A DNA stretch of 64,000 bases from CF-13 sp036782775 (GTDB lineage: Bacteria; Chloroflexota; Dormibacteria; CF-121): positions 40,038 to 104,037 of the forward strand of contig DAIPYJ010000003.1 of assembly GCA_036782775.1 (NCBI GenBank), in the 5' to 3' direction. Positions 1 through 8,684 of the stretch are shown piece by piece. The notes under the pieces are model-generated. The model was not told where the DNA came from, did not search any database, and saw nothing but the letters and a program-made list of their open reading frames with translations. Made by a program: the position numbers and the translations under genes. Numbering within the stretch: the stretch's first letter is position 1; each line of letters opens with the position of its first letter.

Positions 1-2
1 AG

Positions 3-440
3 GAAGCCTTGTTCCTGGCCGCCATGGACGAGGACGCCGCCGCTGTCATCGAGGAGGGCCTGTCGTCGGTGTGGCGGGACATGCCTCTCCCCGACTGGCG
101 TCAGATCCTTCTCGTCACGCTGATCGAAGCCGTGGACCGGCACCCCTTGGCCCGGCGGCTTCTCGCCGGGTTGGAGCCCGACGTGACGGACCGGGTGCTC
201 GAGATCCCGGCCCTGGCCGAGCTGCGCAAGGCCTGCATCGAGCGCCTGCGGGGCGAGCAGATGGTGGGCAAGGTCCGAGCGGATGTGGACGCCGAGGCTG
301 TCGGCAACGGCCTGGTGGCAATCACGCTCTCGCTGCTCATGTCGATCGTGCAGATCGGCACCCACACCGCCGCCCCGTACGGCAACGACGTCCTCGCCGT
401 GTTCGCGGCCGCCCTCGAGCCTCCGAAGACCTCGGGCTGA
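3..440 (+). CDS. TetR-family regulator, C-terminal part (cut by window edge)
   Basis: The reading frame is already open at the first bases and ends at 440, so only the C-terminal ligand-binding part of about 146 residues is present. The helical sequence starting EALFLAAMDED, the LARRLLAG segment and the alternating hydrophobic helices fit the all-helical C-terminal domain of TetR regulators. The DNA-binding helix-turn-helix would lie upstream of the window. No ligand or target can be inferred. It runs convergent to the next gene with about 20 bases between them. Confidence 0.55.
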   Translation, partial: EALFLAAMDEDAAAVIEEGLSSVWRDMPLPDWRQILLVTLIEAVDRHPLARRLLAGLEPDVTDRVLEIPALAELRKACIERLRGEQMVGKVRADVDAEAVGNGLVAITLSLLMSIVQIGTHTAAPYGNDVLAVFAAALEPPKTSG

Positions 441-461
441 TTTCGCTCTGGAGGCCCTTGC

Positions 462-1289
462 TCAGAAGGGGAGGATCACGACACGTGTGGCGGTGATGGT
501 GTTGCCGTTGCGGTTGCCCTCCACAAATACGTGGGCGCCTTGGGTCACTGCGCTCGCCGACGCTGACGCGGAACCATTGCTGTAGACGGTCGACGACTGC
601 TCGTCGACCGTCACCGTCTGCCCGGAGCCGGTTGTGACGGTGAAGGAGTTGGTCCCCACGCTGGCCACCGTGCCGGTCACGGCGCCCAATTTGGAGGGAT
701 TCCCTCCGAATCCCCCGGGCCCGAAGGGCAAGACGGGGCGCACTTGCGGAGGCAACAGGGGCGCCACGTTGGAAGAACCCGAGGTAGCCAGGCCGACCGA
801 CAAGCCGATGACAGTGGCCGCCAACACGGCGGCGACGATCCACGCCACCAGGGCGCTGTCCACCACCCGGCTCACCCAACCACCCCCGGCGCCGGCAGGC
901 ATCGGCGGCGCCATGGTGGGCGGGTATCCGGCCGGCATCCCCTGGGGACCGGCGACACCGGCCGGGGGCGGGTAGTAACCCGGTGGCGCATACCCGTAGC
1001 CGGGTGGCGGCCCGTAGCCGGGTGGCGGCCCGTAGGGCGGGGGCGGTGGCCCGTAGGGCGGGGGCGGTGGCCCATATCCGGGCGCAGCGTAGGGACCAGG
1101 CGCGGTCCCGTAGCCGGGGTACGGGCCGGCTCCGTACCCAGGCGGGTACGGCGTGTAACCAGGGGGATAGGGTGCGGCAGCGGGCACCTCCGCCGTCGGT
1201 GGCACCGCCGACGGTTCCCCTGGGGGCGCCGGTTCCGGAGTCTCGGGGTCGCTCCCGCTTTCGGCCGTTGTTTCCTGTTCTTCCGTCAC
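462..1289 (-). CDS. Pro/Tyr-rich membrane-anchored protein with DUF5666-like domain
   Basis: The protein has about 275 residues. Residues 1-125 are an acidic then Pro/Gly/Tyr-rich segment with PPPPYGPP-type repeats. A single hydrophobic helix follows (WIVAAVLAATVIGLSVGLA). The C-terminal domain begins GTVASVGTNSFTVTT and ends in TATRVVILPF, a small beta domain typical of DUF5666-like secreted proteins. The likely topology is a cytoplasmic Pro-rich tail, one membrane segment and an extracytoplasmic beta domain. The GTG at 1289 is chosen because the acidic MTEEQETTAES start is typical; the frame stays open further upstream, but there it overlaps the divergent neighbour. The function is unknown. 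Confidence 0.7.
   Translation of the reverse strand: MTEEQETTAESGSDPETPEPAPPGEPSAVPPTAEVPAAAPYPPGYTPYPPGYGAGPYPGYGTAPGPYAAPGYGPPPPPYGPPPPPYGPPPGYGPPPGYGYAPPGYYPPPAGVAGPQGMPAGYPPTMAPPMPAGAGGGWVSRVVDSALVAWIVAAVLAATVIGLSVGLATSGSSNVAPLLPPQVRPVLPFGPGGFGGNPSKLGAVTGTVASVGTNSFTVTTGSGQTVTVDEQSSTVYSNGSASASASAVTQGAHVFVEGNRNGNTITATRVVILPF
993..1070. repeat. Tandem 18-bp (x2) and 21-bp (x2) coding repeats
   Basis: An 18-base unit at 993-1010 is repeated exactly at 1011-1028. It is followed by a 21-base unit at 1029-1049 repeated exactly at 1050-1070. On the minus strand they encode the GYGPPP and YGPPPPP repeats of the Pro-rich N-terminus of the surrounding protein, so this is a length-variable low-complexity coding tract. 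Confidence 0.9.
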
Positions 1290-1388
1290 CGTTCCATGGT
1301 GGCAGCGTGAGGCCCAGTACGGGCTGAGAAGAGCATGTGGACTTCCTGAGAAACGCCTGGCTCCATAGGCTGCCTGCCCGTGGCAGGC

Positions 1389-2030
1389 ATGACGAGCCGC
1401 CCGGACGCCGTGGAGACGTTCGCCGAAGCGGCCCAGTGGTTCGGAGGTCTCGTACTGGGTCTGCGTATGGATCAGCTCGGCGGCCCCGGCTTGGGTGATT
1501 GGAACCTCAGGCAGCTCGTCGCCCACGGTGGACGGGCACTTGTGACCACGGAGGAATACCTGCGTGCCCGAGTATCGGCGGAGACCGAAGTCCACGACGA
1601 GGACCCCATCGCAAGCGCCGGAAGCTACTTCCTCTCGGCCCATGACAATCCGTCGCTGCACCGAGCCGTCGCTGAGCGTGGGAGGGCCGAGGCGGAGCGG
1701 CTGGGTGACGACCTGCTCGCCGAGGTGGCGGGGATGGTCGAGCGGGTGACCATGGCCGTTCGCCAAGCACCGGAGAGCGCCGTGTTCGAGACGCGACTCG
1801 GGACCGTGGGTTTCTCGACCTATCTGTGCACGCGCACGGTGGAGCTGGTCGTGCACGGCATCGATGTGGCGGACGCCGCCGGCTTGGCGGCCGACGTCCC
1901 GGCCCGGTCGGCGGGCACGACCGTCGCCGTCCTGGCGGAGCTGGCTCGCCAGCGAGGTGAGGCCGTGCCCGTCATCGCCGCCTTGTCCGGGCGGCGCCGT
2001 CTGCCCGAGAGATTCGGGCTCTTCACCTGA
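1389..2030 (+). CDS. MDMPI/DinB-like (mycothiol-dependent isomerase fold) protein
   Basis: About 213 residues. The N-terminal helix with WNLRQLVAHGGRAL is the typical MDMPI/DinB four-helix-bundle signature, in which a conserved His contributes to a metal site. Later HGIDVADAAG is the usual second metal-side motif of this family. Relatives include mycothiol-dependent maleylpyruvate isomerase and many unassigned actinobacterial proteins. ATG 1389 is preferred over the in-frame GTG at 1380. It is divergent from the Pro-rich membrane gene, with about 100 bases between them. The substrate is unknown. Confidence 0.7.
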   Translation: MTSRPDAVETFAEAAQWFGGLVLGLRMDQLGGPGLGDWNLRQLVAHGGRALVTTEEYLRARVSAETEVHDEDPIASAGSYFLSAHDNPSLHRAVAERGRAEAERLGDDLLAEVAGMVERVTMAVRQAPESAVFETRLGTVGFSTYLCTRTVELVVHGIDVADAAGLAADVPARSAGTTVAVLAELARQRGEAVPVIAALSGRRRLPERFGLFT

Positions 2031-2115
2031 GGCCCACGCCAGCGCGCCAGCGACGAGGGCTTCGGCGTTGCGGCGATGTGCACGGCCTTCCCCTAAGGTG
2101 CCGGTGGGAGGGGAC

Positions 2116-2499
2116 GTGGCCACCGACATCACGATCTACATGACCGACCAGCCCGGCGAGCTCGGCAGGGTGGCGCAGGCGCTCGCCGATCGGGGCGTCA
2201 ACATCGACGGATTCTGCGCTGTCATCGGCGGAGGAGGCATGGGAGAGATCCACGTCTTGGTCGATGACGACGAAGGGGCGTTTCGGGCCCTGGCCGACGC
2301 CGCCATCGAGGTGGCCTCGGAACAGGAGGTCGCCGTGGTCGACGTCGACGAGGACAGACCCGGCGTCCTCGCCGAGCTCAGCCGCCGTCTCGGCGAGGCG
2401 GAGGTCAACATCACGCTCGCCTACCTGGCCACAGGGACGAGGCTGGTGTTCGCCGCCAACGACCCGACCACGGTACGGAGGTTGCTCGACGGGCTGTAG
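2116..2499 (+). CDS. Tandem ACT-domain protein
   Basis: The protein has about 127 residues and consists of two ACT-type repeats. The first starts near ITIYMTDQPGELGRVAQALADRGVNI, the second near VVDVDEDRPGVLAELSRRLGEAEVNI. The PGELGRVA and PGVLAELS turns are the classic ligand-binding loops of ACT domains, which bind amino acids as small-molecule sensors. There is no catalytic domain, so a regulatory or sensor role is inferred. GTG 2116 follows a purine-rich GGGAGGGG; upstream in-frame GTGs at 2098 and 2104 are also possible. Confidence 0.7.
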   Translation: MATDITIYMTDQPGELGRVAQALADRGVNIDGFCAVIGGGGMGEIHVLVDDDEGAFRALADAAIEVASEQEVAVVDVDEDRPGVLAELSRRLGEAEVNITLAYLATGTRLVFAANDPTTVRRLLDGL

Positions 2500-2556
2500 G
2501 GGTGCTGGGGCACGGCCGGAGCCCAGCCTCTAACCTCCCGGCAAAAGGAGGTTCCC

Positions 2557-4630
2557 GTGTCCAAGACCGCCTCCCCACCTCCTCGGGGCGACAAGCCGGT
2601 CGCCCCCCCCCCCCCCCCCCCCCCCCGGCGCCACCGGCCCGCCCCCCCCCGCCCCCCCTCCCCCGCCGGCGTGGCGGCACTGGTTGTGGTTCGCCGCCAT
2701 CGGGCTCTTCGTGGTGCTGTACCTCGTCCTTCCCGCCACCAGGGTCAGCCAGCCCGTCAGCTTGAACTACACCCAGTTCGTCAACGACACGAAGGCCAAG
2801 GACATCAAGACCGTCACGATCAACTCCGACGGCACTGCCCAAGGAACCTTGAAGAGCGGCAAGCAGTACACGACCGTCATCCCGCTGTCACTGGCGGGCT
2901 CGTCGCTGCTCAACACGCTCGAGGCCAACAACGTGAAGATCCAGGCCAATCCGCCCGGGAGCTCGTTCGGATCCGAGGTGCTGACCTGGATCATCCTGCT
3001 CTTGCCCTTCGCCTTCTTCGGTTACCTCTGGTACCGCATGTCCCGGGGAGCCGGCGGCGGCGCCCTGCAGGGCGCCCTCGGGGTGGGCAAGTCGCGGGCC
3101 AAGGTCTTTACGGCCGACCAGCCCAAGACGACCTTCGCCGACGTGGCCGGCTACGAAGGGGTCAAGAGCGAGATCCGCGAGGTGGTCGAGTTCCTGCGGT
3201 CGCCCGACCGCTACAAGCGGGCCGGCGCCGTAGCGCCGCGCGGCGTGCTGATGGTGGGCCCTCCGGGGACCGGCAAGACCCTGTTGGCTCGCGCCGTGGC
3301 CGGCGAAGCCGGCGTGCCGTTCTTCTCCGTGGCCGGCTCAAGCTTCGTCGAGCTGTTCGTGGGGGTGGGTGCGGCCCGGGTGCGGGACCTGTTCAGCGAG
3401 GCCCGCAAACAGGCGCCCGCCATCGTGTTCGTCGACGAGATCGACGCCATCGGACAGCGGCGGGGCGGCACAGCCGTCGTCTCCAACGACGAGCGCGAGC
3501 AGACCCTCAATCAGCTGTTGGCCGAGATGGACGGCTTCGACGTGACCGAGGGCATCGTCGTGCTCGCCGCCACCAACCGACCCGAGATCCTCGACCCGGC
3601 GCTGCTGCGTCCGGGGCGCTTCGACCGCCAGGTGACCATCCCACTTCCCACGCTCGACGAGCGGGTGGCCATCCTCACCGTGCACTGCAAGGACAAGCAC
3701 CTCGACGAGAGCGTCGACTTGCGGGTGGTGGCCCGGGGCACGCCCGGGTTCTCGGGAGCGGATCTGGCCAACCTGGCCAACGAGGCTGCCATCGTGGCCG
3801 TCCGCCAGGACCGCAGTGTCATCCTGCCAGGCGACTTCGACGAAGCGCGAGACCGCATCATCCTCGGACGGCGGGAAGGATCGAACGTGCTGCTTCCCGA
3901 CGAGAAGCACGCCGTCGCCGTCCACGAGGCAGGCCACGCCCTGGTCGCCGCCTTGAGTCCCAAGGCCGACCCGGTGGCCAAGGTCACGATCCTGCCTGCC
4001 GGGCAAGCTCTCGGGGTGACCGAGCAGCTCCCGTTGGTGGAGCGGCACCTCTACGGCGAGGACTATCTCCACGACGCACTGGCGGTTCGCCTGGGCGGAC
4101 GTGCCGCCGAGTTGGTCGAGCTCGGCCAAGGCTCGACCGGGGCGGCCAACGACCTTGCCTCGGCCACCGATCTGGCCGTGAAGATGGTGCGGGAGTTCGG
4201 GTTGTCGAGCGAGCTCGGACCGGTCGGCTACCCCGAGGGAGGATCCGCGTTCCTCGGCGCCGGCGGGCAGGGGTTCTCCACGCGCCCCTTTGCCGAAAGG
4301 ACCCAGGCCACCATAGACACCGAGGTCTCGGCCCTGCTACGCCGAGCCGAGGAGCGGGCCAAGAAGCTCCTCGAGGAGAACCGGGACAAGCTCCGGAAGA
4401 TCGTCGAGCTCCTTCTCGCTGACGAGACAGTGGACGGCAAGGACGTCTACGCCATTGCCGGCGTGCAGGGCCCCGCCGGCGTGGACGGGGGCGAGACCCT
4501 GGCGCCGAGGCGGGCAGCGGCCGCGTCGATGGCGGCGCCGGCGCAACCAGCCAGTGCCTCGGGCGGGCCCGAGGTGAGGCCCGCCCGCGGCGGGGCTCAG
4601 GTGGGAGCTGTCGTCCCCGACGCCGACTGA
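2557..4630 (+). CDS. ftsH: ATP-dependent zinc metalloprotease FtsH (apparent frameshift in a C run)
   Basis: Membrane-anchored AAA+ protease that degrades misfolded and regulatory proteins. Visible features are the N-terminal helix WFAAIGLFVVLYLVLPA, a periplasmic loop, a second membrane helix (WIILLLPFAFFGYLWY), Walker A GPPGTGKT at 3257-3280, Walker B VFVDEIDAIG, and the zinc motif HEAGH at 3923-3937. A strong ribosome site AAAGGAGG precedes GTG 2557 (SKTASPPPRGDKP). From there the frame enters a 24-C run (2603-2626) and comes out one base off from the FtsH frame, which is open from upstream of 2684. One C fewer or two more would join the halves into about 690 residues. The in-frame sequence before the helix reads PPPAWRHWLW. 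The frameshift may be a sequencing error or real slippage. Confidence 0.9.
2603..2626. repeat. 24-base poly-C homopolymer inside ftsH
   Basis: An uninterrupted run of 24 C (G on the other strand), closely followed by a 9-C run (2642-2650) and a 7-C run (2652-2658). It lies in the Pro-rich N-terminal coding part of ftsH, and the reading frame changes across it. Such runs are prone to polymerase slippage and to sequencing or assembly error. Confidence 0.95.
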
Positions 4631-5142
4631 GTCGTCTTGGCCACCCCGGCCTCCCCAGGGTTGGGCATTGCTGTGGTCCGGCGAGTCCAGCGCTCGAAGC
4701 GGTAGCTCACATCGATCTCCGAATGCTCTGCTGAGAACTCGACCAGGGCGAAGTCGTCGTAGGGTGGGAAGAATTTCGTGCACCCGAAGTCGCCGTGCAC
4801 CTGCGTGAGCAGCAGCTCGTCGGCCAGGTCGATCGCCAGCGCGTACACGGTCGCTCCTCCGATCACCCACACGTCCTCGTCGGGAAAACGCTCGAGGACG
4901 TCATCCAAGCGAGGCACGGTCACAAATCCCGACCGGAGCGCATTGGTCGCATGGGTGAGGACGTAGTTCTCTCGGTCCCCGAGCGGCGCGGCGAACTCAA
5001 GGTACGTGGTCCGCCCCATCACGATCACACCCTTGCCGGTCTTCTCACGGAAGTAGACCGAGTCGCCGGGCAGACGCCACGGGATGCCGCGGTCGGTGGC
5101 GAGACCCCGGCAGGAGTCGATAGCGGCGATGAGCCGGATCAC
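4597..5142 (-). CDS. Dihydrofolate reductase
   Basis: About 181 residues, near the usual DHFR size of about 160 but with a short C-terminal extension. It reduces dihydrofolate to tetrahydrofolate with NADPH. Visible signatures are the N-terminal IRLIAAIDSCRGLATDRGIPWRL (the P-W-x-L loop), GVIVMGRTTYLEF (NADPH-binding MGRxTxE-like), VWVIGGATVYALAIDLADELLLT, and the C-terminal aromatic strand YRFERW. GTG 5142 is chosen to match the family N-terminus; the frame extends upstream to 5181. It converges with and overlaps the end of ftsH by 34 bases. Confidence 0.85.
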   Translation of the reverse strand: MIRLIAAIDSCRGLATDRGIPWRLPGDSVYFREKTGKGVIVMGRTTYLEFAAPLGDRENYVLTHATNALRSGFVTVPRLDDVLERFPDEDVWVIGGATVYALAIDLADELLLTQVHGDFGCTKFFPPYDDFALVEFSAEHSEIDVSYRFERWTRRTTAMPNPGEAGVAKTTQSASGTTAPT

Positions 5143-5392
5143 CTCGTGAGTCTCCCACCCGGCCCGGCCGCTCCGCGGCACAGTGCCGAGTCGGGGCGCA
5201 ACGTCGCATCAGTGCCCTACCGGGAGGCCGTCGTGGAACTTCAGAAACGAGAGCCAGTTACCGACTGCCTAAGACGCGAACCGTCGAGACGACTGAGTCC
5301 GAGAGAGGGCCACATACCGGTCGAGCAAAGGACCTTCGACCCTGGGGAACCATCCTTGGCTACGCGATGGTTGTAAGGGTCATAGAGCCGAA

Positions 5393-5815
5393 ATGGAGTG
5401 CTCGATGTGGCGGTACGACGGCGGCAAGGAGGTAGGTGGCCCATCAACTGATGGGGCGCACCTGGTTGAGGAGTGCGAGGCATTTCTCGAAGGCCATTGG
5501 GCCAACGTCCTTGACGCCTTCGGACAGCCCGTATCTCCGTTGGCGTGGCTGAACGTTCTCGCCCACGGTTCCATACCTGACATCATCGCCGCCAGCCACT
5601 GGGTCCCGTCAGAAGAGGTTCACGAGATGACGGTCGCCACACTAAGTGTAGGGCGAAGCGACAGCCTTCTCCGGGACTTACAGTCGGCAGCGCTCATCCC
5701 TCTGGAACTTGAGCTCCTTGGAGCCGCAGAGATCGCCTCATTCGATACACAACAACTTCTAGTCCTCGTTCTAGGTGCGGTTGAGTCGTTTCGTCGTTTG
5801 ATTTCTGGACTTTGA
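5393..5815 (+). CDS. Hypothetical protein, not recognised
   Basis: The protein has 140 residues, with no signal peptide or convincing membrane helix and no motif I recognise. It is acidic and mainly helical by eye, with a Leu-rich C-terminal part (SAALIPLELELLGAAEIA, LLVLVLGAVESFRRL). Another ATG at 5405 is possible and no strong ribosome site is seen. It lies between the GC-rich housekeeping flank and the exporter genes of the cluster, at the probable left border of the island. Confidence 0.45.
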   Translation: MECSMWRYDGGKEVGGPSTDGAHLVEECEAFLEGHWANVLDAFGQPVSPLAWLNVLAHGSIPDIIAASHWVPSEEVHEMTVATLSVGRSDSLLRDLQSAALIPLELELLGAAEIASFDTQQLLVLVLGAVESFRRLISGL

Positions 5816-5895
5816 CCTGGCACTCGGCGGGCAGACTCCGGTCCGCTGTCATTTCGTAGCGTGAACGATCGTCTCCGCAGGCCTCAGGCGTGGAC

Positions 5896-6663
5896 TCATC
5901 GACGTGGCTCCCATCTGAAGAATTTCGTGGCCGCGATCAGTCCTCCCACGGTCCAAATTGCAAGGATGAGGATGTCTGACCAATAGAACCTTGTCCCGAG
6001 GAAGGCTGCCTGCATACTGGTACCGAAATGGCTCACGGGAAACACCTTGGCGATCCACACGATCCAGGGAGGGGAGCTGTTGCCGAGCGGGATGAACACA
6101 CCTGATGCGAACAAAAGGGGGAAGATAGTGGCGCCTACGACTGCAGGCGCCGCGTCAGCATTCGGAATGACGGCGGTGACTGCAAATGCAAGAGAACTGA
6201 AACAGGCAGCCCCGACGCAGAACGCGACAGCAAAGGAAAGAAGGTTTGCTCCACTTGGAATCGAAGCATGGTATGCAATGCTGCCAAAGGCAGCAGTGAT
6301 GACGACAAGCAGCCCACCGATAAGGACAGCGTGTATCACCTTGGCAGCAAAGTAAGCCACTGGAGGCATAGGAGTACCTCGTGTCCGCTTGAGCAAGCCA
6401 TAGTGACGCTGGGCTGCGACTGCTACCGCGATGTTGTTGTAACAGGTGCTTATCACACCCCAGGTGGCCATCATTCCCACGTAATAAGTGGACTGATCAA
6501 ACACTCGGCTACCAACGTGCACACGGTAGTGACCTAACATGGCGGCAAGGATTACGAGGAACATCAGTGGCATCACAAAGGTGAAGAATGCGGCCATGGG
6601 GTTGCGCCAATAAGAGCGGTTGAGGTACCGAATCTGAGATAACGCGAGCCTGAACGTGTTCAT
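5896..6663 (-). CDS. ABC-2 type transporter permease (DrrB-like)
   Basis: About 255 residues with six predicted membrane helices, for example AAFFTFVMPLMFLVILAAML and VVGATIFPLLFASGVFIPL, the latter carrying the ABC-2 signature near its PLLFASG. The start ATG 6663 overlaps the stop of the ATPase gene by four bases (ATGA), so the two are translationally coupled. Together they form a drug/lipid-type exporter (compare DrrAB for anthracycline export). Its place at the 3' end of the NRPS unit suggests self-resistance or product export; this is inferred from context. Confidence 0.85.
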   Translation of the reverse strand: MNTFRLALSQIRYLNRSYWRNPMAAFFTFVMPLMFLVILAAMLGHYRVHVGSRVFDQSTYYVGMMATWGVISTCYNNIAVAVAAQRHYGLLKRTRGTPMPPVAYFAAKVIHAVLIGGLLVVITAAFGSIAYHASIPSGANLLSFAVAFCVGAACFSSLAFAVTAVIPNADAAPAVVGATIFPLLFASGVFIPLGNSSPPWIVWIAKVFPVSHFGTSMQAAFLGTRFYWSDILILAIWTVGGLIAATKFFRWEPRR

Positions 6664-7577
6664 GTGGATCCAGATCCGTTAGTCGTCGCGTTCGCACTTG
6701 TCAGCTCTAGGTAGACGTCTTCGAGCGAAGGTCGTACGACGCGCAGAGAGTCAAGACTCACTCCTGTCGCGAGCGCCCATGCACTTAGCGCGTGAATCGT
6801 TTTTGTGAGGTTCCCGGGCACGAATTCCAGCTCTCCGTCCCTGCGCTTCTGCGCGCACAGACCAGCAGGCGGACATGTGCCAGAGGGAAGGCTCAAAAGA
6901 ATCCGGGCTTCGGACGCGCTTCGGCCTCCGAGAGTAGAGGGGTCTCCGGCGGCGACAATACGGCCTTTAGAAATGACCGCAACACGGTCGGCGAGATACT
7001 GCGCCTCGTCCATATAGTGGGTGGTCAGCAGGACCGTCTTCCCGAGTTCACGCAGGTTTCTTACGACCTCCCACGCTTCACGGCGCGCAGAAGGGTCGAA
7101 TCCTGTGGTTGGCTCATCGAGGAATAGCAGGTCCGGGTCGCCAGCGAGACCAATGGCCATGTCGAGACGTCGCTGCTGCCCACCTGACAGACGAGAGACG
7201 CGCTGGCCTCGCATCTCAGATAAACCGACCAGTTGCAATAGTTCGGCGACACTCTTCCGCTTTGGATAGTAGCTCGCGTACATTTCGAGCATTTCCGAAA
7301 CGGTCAGATAGGGCTCGATGCCGGTGGATTGCAGAACGATGCCTATCCTGGGTCGAATCCGATCTGATTCCGTGTTCGGATCGAATCCGAGGACCGAGAC
7401 GGACCCTCCATCGCGATGGGTGTAACCCTCGAGTATCTCGAGTGTGGTTGTCTTTCCGGCGCCGTTCGGCCCAAGTAGGGCGAAGACTTCACCCTGTTCA
7501 ATCCGGAGGTCGATTCCGCGGAGGGCCTCGACTCCACCGTAGGACTTGCACATTCCTTCCACGATTACAGCGGTCAT
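6660..7577 (-). CDS. ABC transporter ATP-binding protein (DrrA-like)
   Basis: About 305 residues. Walker A GPNGAGKTTTLEILEG, signature SRLSGGQQRRLDMAIGLAG, Walker B LLFLDEPTTGFD, and H-loop LLTTHYMDEAQYLADR are all intact. The C-terminal extension after about residue 210, ending in LRVVRPSLEDVYLELT, is the DrrA-type tail. ATG 7577 begins MTAVIVEGMCKSYGG; the frame is open upstream but without family similarity. It is coupled to the permease downstream, and 22 bases separate it from the secreted-protein gene upstream. It is the probable energy module of product export. Confidence 0.9.
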   Translation of the reverse strand: MTAVIVEGMCKSYGGVEALRGIDLRIEQGEVFALLGPNGAGKTTTLEILEGYTHRDGGSVSVLGFDPNTESDRIRPRIGIVLQSTGIEPYLTVSEMLEMYASYYPKRKSVAELLQLVGLSEMRGQRVSRLSGGQQRRLDMAIGLAGDPDLLFLDEPTTGFDPSARREAWEVVRNLRELGKTVLLTTHYMDEAQYLADRVAVISKGRIVAAGDPSTLGGRSASEARILLSLPSGTCPPAGLCAQKRRDGELEFVPGNLTKTIHALSAWALATGVSLDSLRVVRPSLEDVYLELTSANATTNGSGST

Positions 7578-7599
7578 TTTGGTGGGGGCCCTCGCCGGC

Positions 7600-8163
7600 C
7601 TATCTTGGCGCTGCTCGCAAGCTAACGCTGCTGAGGAACAGTTGAGTCGGCACGCTGGAGAGGGAGTTCGTGGCGCACGCTTGGACGTATGTGGTGCTTG
7701 GCTGGGCGAGACCGAGCTCCTCCGCACGCCCGCCATACAAACCAGCGAAGCTCACGACACCGCCGCCTGGGAACCGAACCTCGCTGAAAGTCATAGGAAA
7801 GGCGTCACCAGCGAACTGCAACGTCGCGTTGCCGCTCGTACTGCCGGTCAAACAGGAGAGCAGGCCGCCACCTGTGGCCGTATAGGACATAGGAGCTCGG
7901 ATCAATTGCGCCCGCCTACCGGGTTGGGACAGCCTGCCGAAGCACGAGCCCATCGTCGAGACGCTAATCGTCGTCGGCGTGAGGAGAGAGCCGAGAGGCG
8001 GCGAATGGTCAACAGTTCCAACCGACTGACATGTTCCGGTGAATGAATCGGGGCCTGCTCCCATAGCGGGGCGCGTGGCAACGACCTGAACCGCGCTCGC
8101 CAAGAGCCCGGTTGCGAGTGCGATGGACCCGACGAGCTTCATCAGGTTGCGACAGACTCCCAT
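7600..8163 (-). CDS. Secreted hypothetical protein
   Basis: About 187 residues from ATG 8163 (MGVCRNLMKLVGSIALATGLLA). The N-terminus has a basic stretch, a hydrophobic core and a cleavage-like region near residues 25-38, so it is a likely Sec signal peptide; ATG 8142 (MKLVGS) is an alternative. The mature part is Ser/Thr/Gly-rich and beta-like, with scattered Cys residues (GTCQSVG, GSCFGRL, LLSCLTG, VQACATN) that could form disulphides. I do not recognise a family. It sits between mbtH and the exporter in the NRPS transcription unit. Confidence 0.5.
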   Translation of the reverse strand: MGVCRNLMKLVGSIALATGLLASAVQVVATRPAMGAGPDSFTGTCQSVGTVDHSPPLGSLLTPTTISVSTMGSCFGRLSQPGRRAQLIRAPMSYTATGGGLLSCLTGSTSGNATLQFAGDAFPMTFSEVRFPGGGVVSFAGLYGGRAEELGLAQPSTTYVQACATNSLSSVPTQLFLSSVSLRAAPR

Positions 8164-8425
8164 GGAAAGAAGTTCGGGCGCCGCCCTGGAAATTCCTACC
8201 CCCAGACGACTCACCCAGGGAGCACCCTAGAGCTCTTCCTCGTATCCACTCCCACCACTGCCCAGCCCGCAGGCGGACGCAGCACACATGAGGACTTCGA
8301 GCCCGCCGCGATCAGATACCGGTCAGGCGCGGCGACCGGCCCTGTCAGCAGCGGCCGCCGGAGTCCAGTCGTCGCTTTCCAGGTCGGCCTGCGGGTTAGG
8401 TCACCGTGCGCCTCGAGGGCGCCAT

Positions 8426-8599
8426 TCAGGTCCAGATCTCCTCAATGCGATCGAGGCATAGTTCACGGCTTCCTTGAGTCCCCTCAGCTCGCCACCCCAG
8501 CGGCAGCGGACGGTAACTGGGCCAGACCGAGTACTGGCCCTCGTGGTTCTTCACGACCACGTACTCCTCGTCGGTCGATGGAACCTTGGTATCAGTCAT
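8426..8599 (-). CDS. MbtH-like NRPS accessory protein
   Basis: A short gene of 57 residues read on the minus strand: it starts MTDTKVPSTDEEYVVVKNHE, then GQYSVWPSYRPLPLGWRAEG, then TQGSRELCLDRIEEIWT. The family hallmarks NHEGQYSxWP, PxGWR and the invariant Trp residues are all present. MbtH proteins (60-75 residues) bind and activate NRPS adenylation domains. A good ribosome site GGAGGGG lies six bases upstream of ATG 8599. It is 85 bases downstream of the C-A-T NRPS gene, so it is in the same unit and probably serves one or more of the three A domains in this cluster. It is slightly shorter than usual at the C-terminus. Confidence 0.92.
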   Translation of the reverse strand: MTDTKVPSTDEEYVVVKNHEGQYSVWPSYRPLPLGWRAEGTQGSRELCLDRIEEIWT

Positions 8600-8684
8600 C
8601 GCACCCCTCCCATCGTGACGTGGACCACGTCATCACACTCTTCCGACAGACGGCTTCTCGAAGCTGTGGCGAGCGGCTTGGGTG

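Noticed and set aside
993..1070. Short tandem repeats as a possible CRISPR array
   Set aside because: The units are contiguous with no spacers and encode Pro/Tyr repeats of a protein.
1290..2132. Long upstream extension of the Pro-rich membrane protein frame
   Set aside because: It overlaps the MDMPI-like gene on the opposite strand and has shadow composition. The acidic MTEEQETTAES start at 1289 is more plausible.
2557..4422. A 621-codon open frame reading straight through the C run
   Set aside because: After the run it is an Arg/Gly-rich shadow of FtsH. The conserved AAA and protease motifs are in the other frame, so only its first part (to the run) is real.
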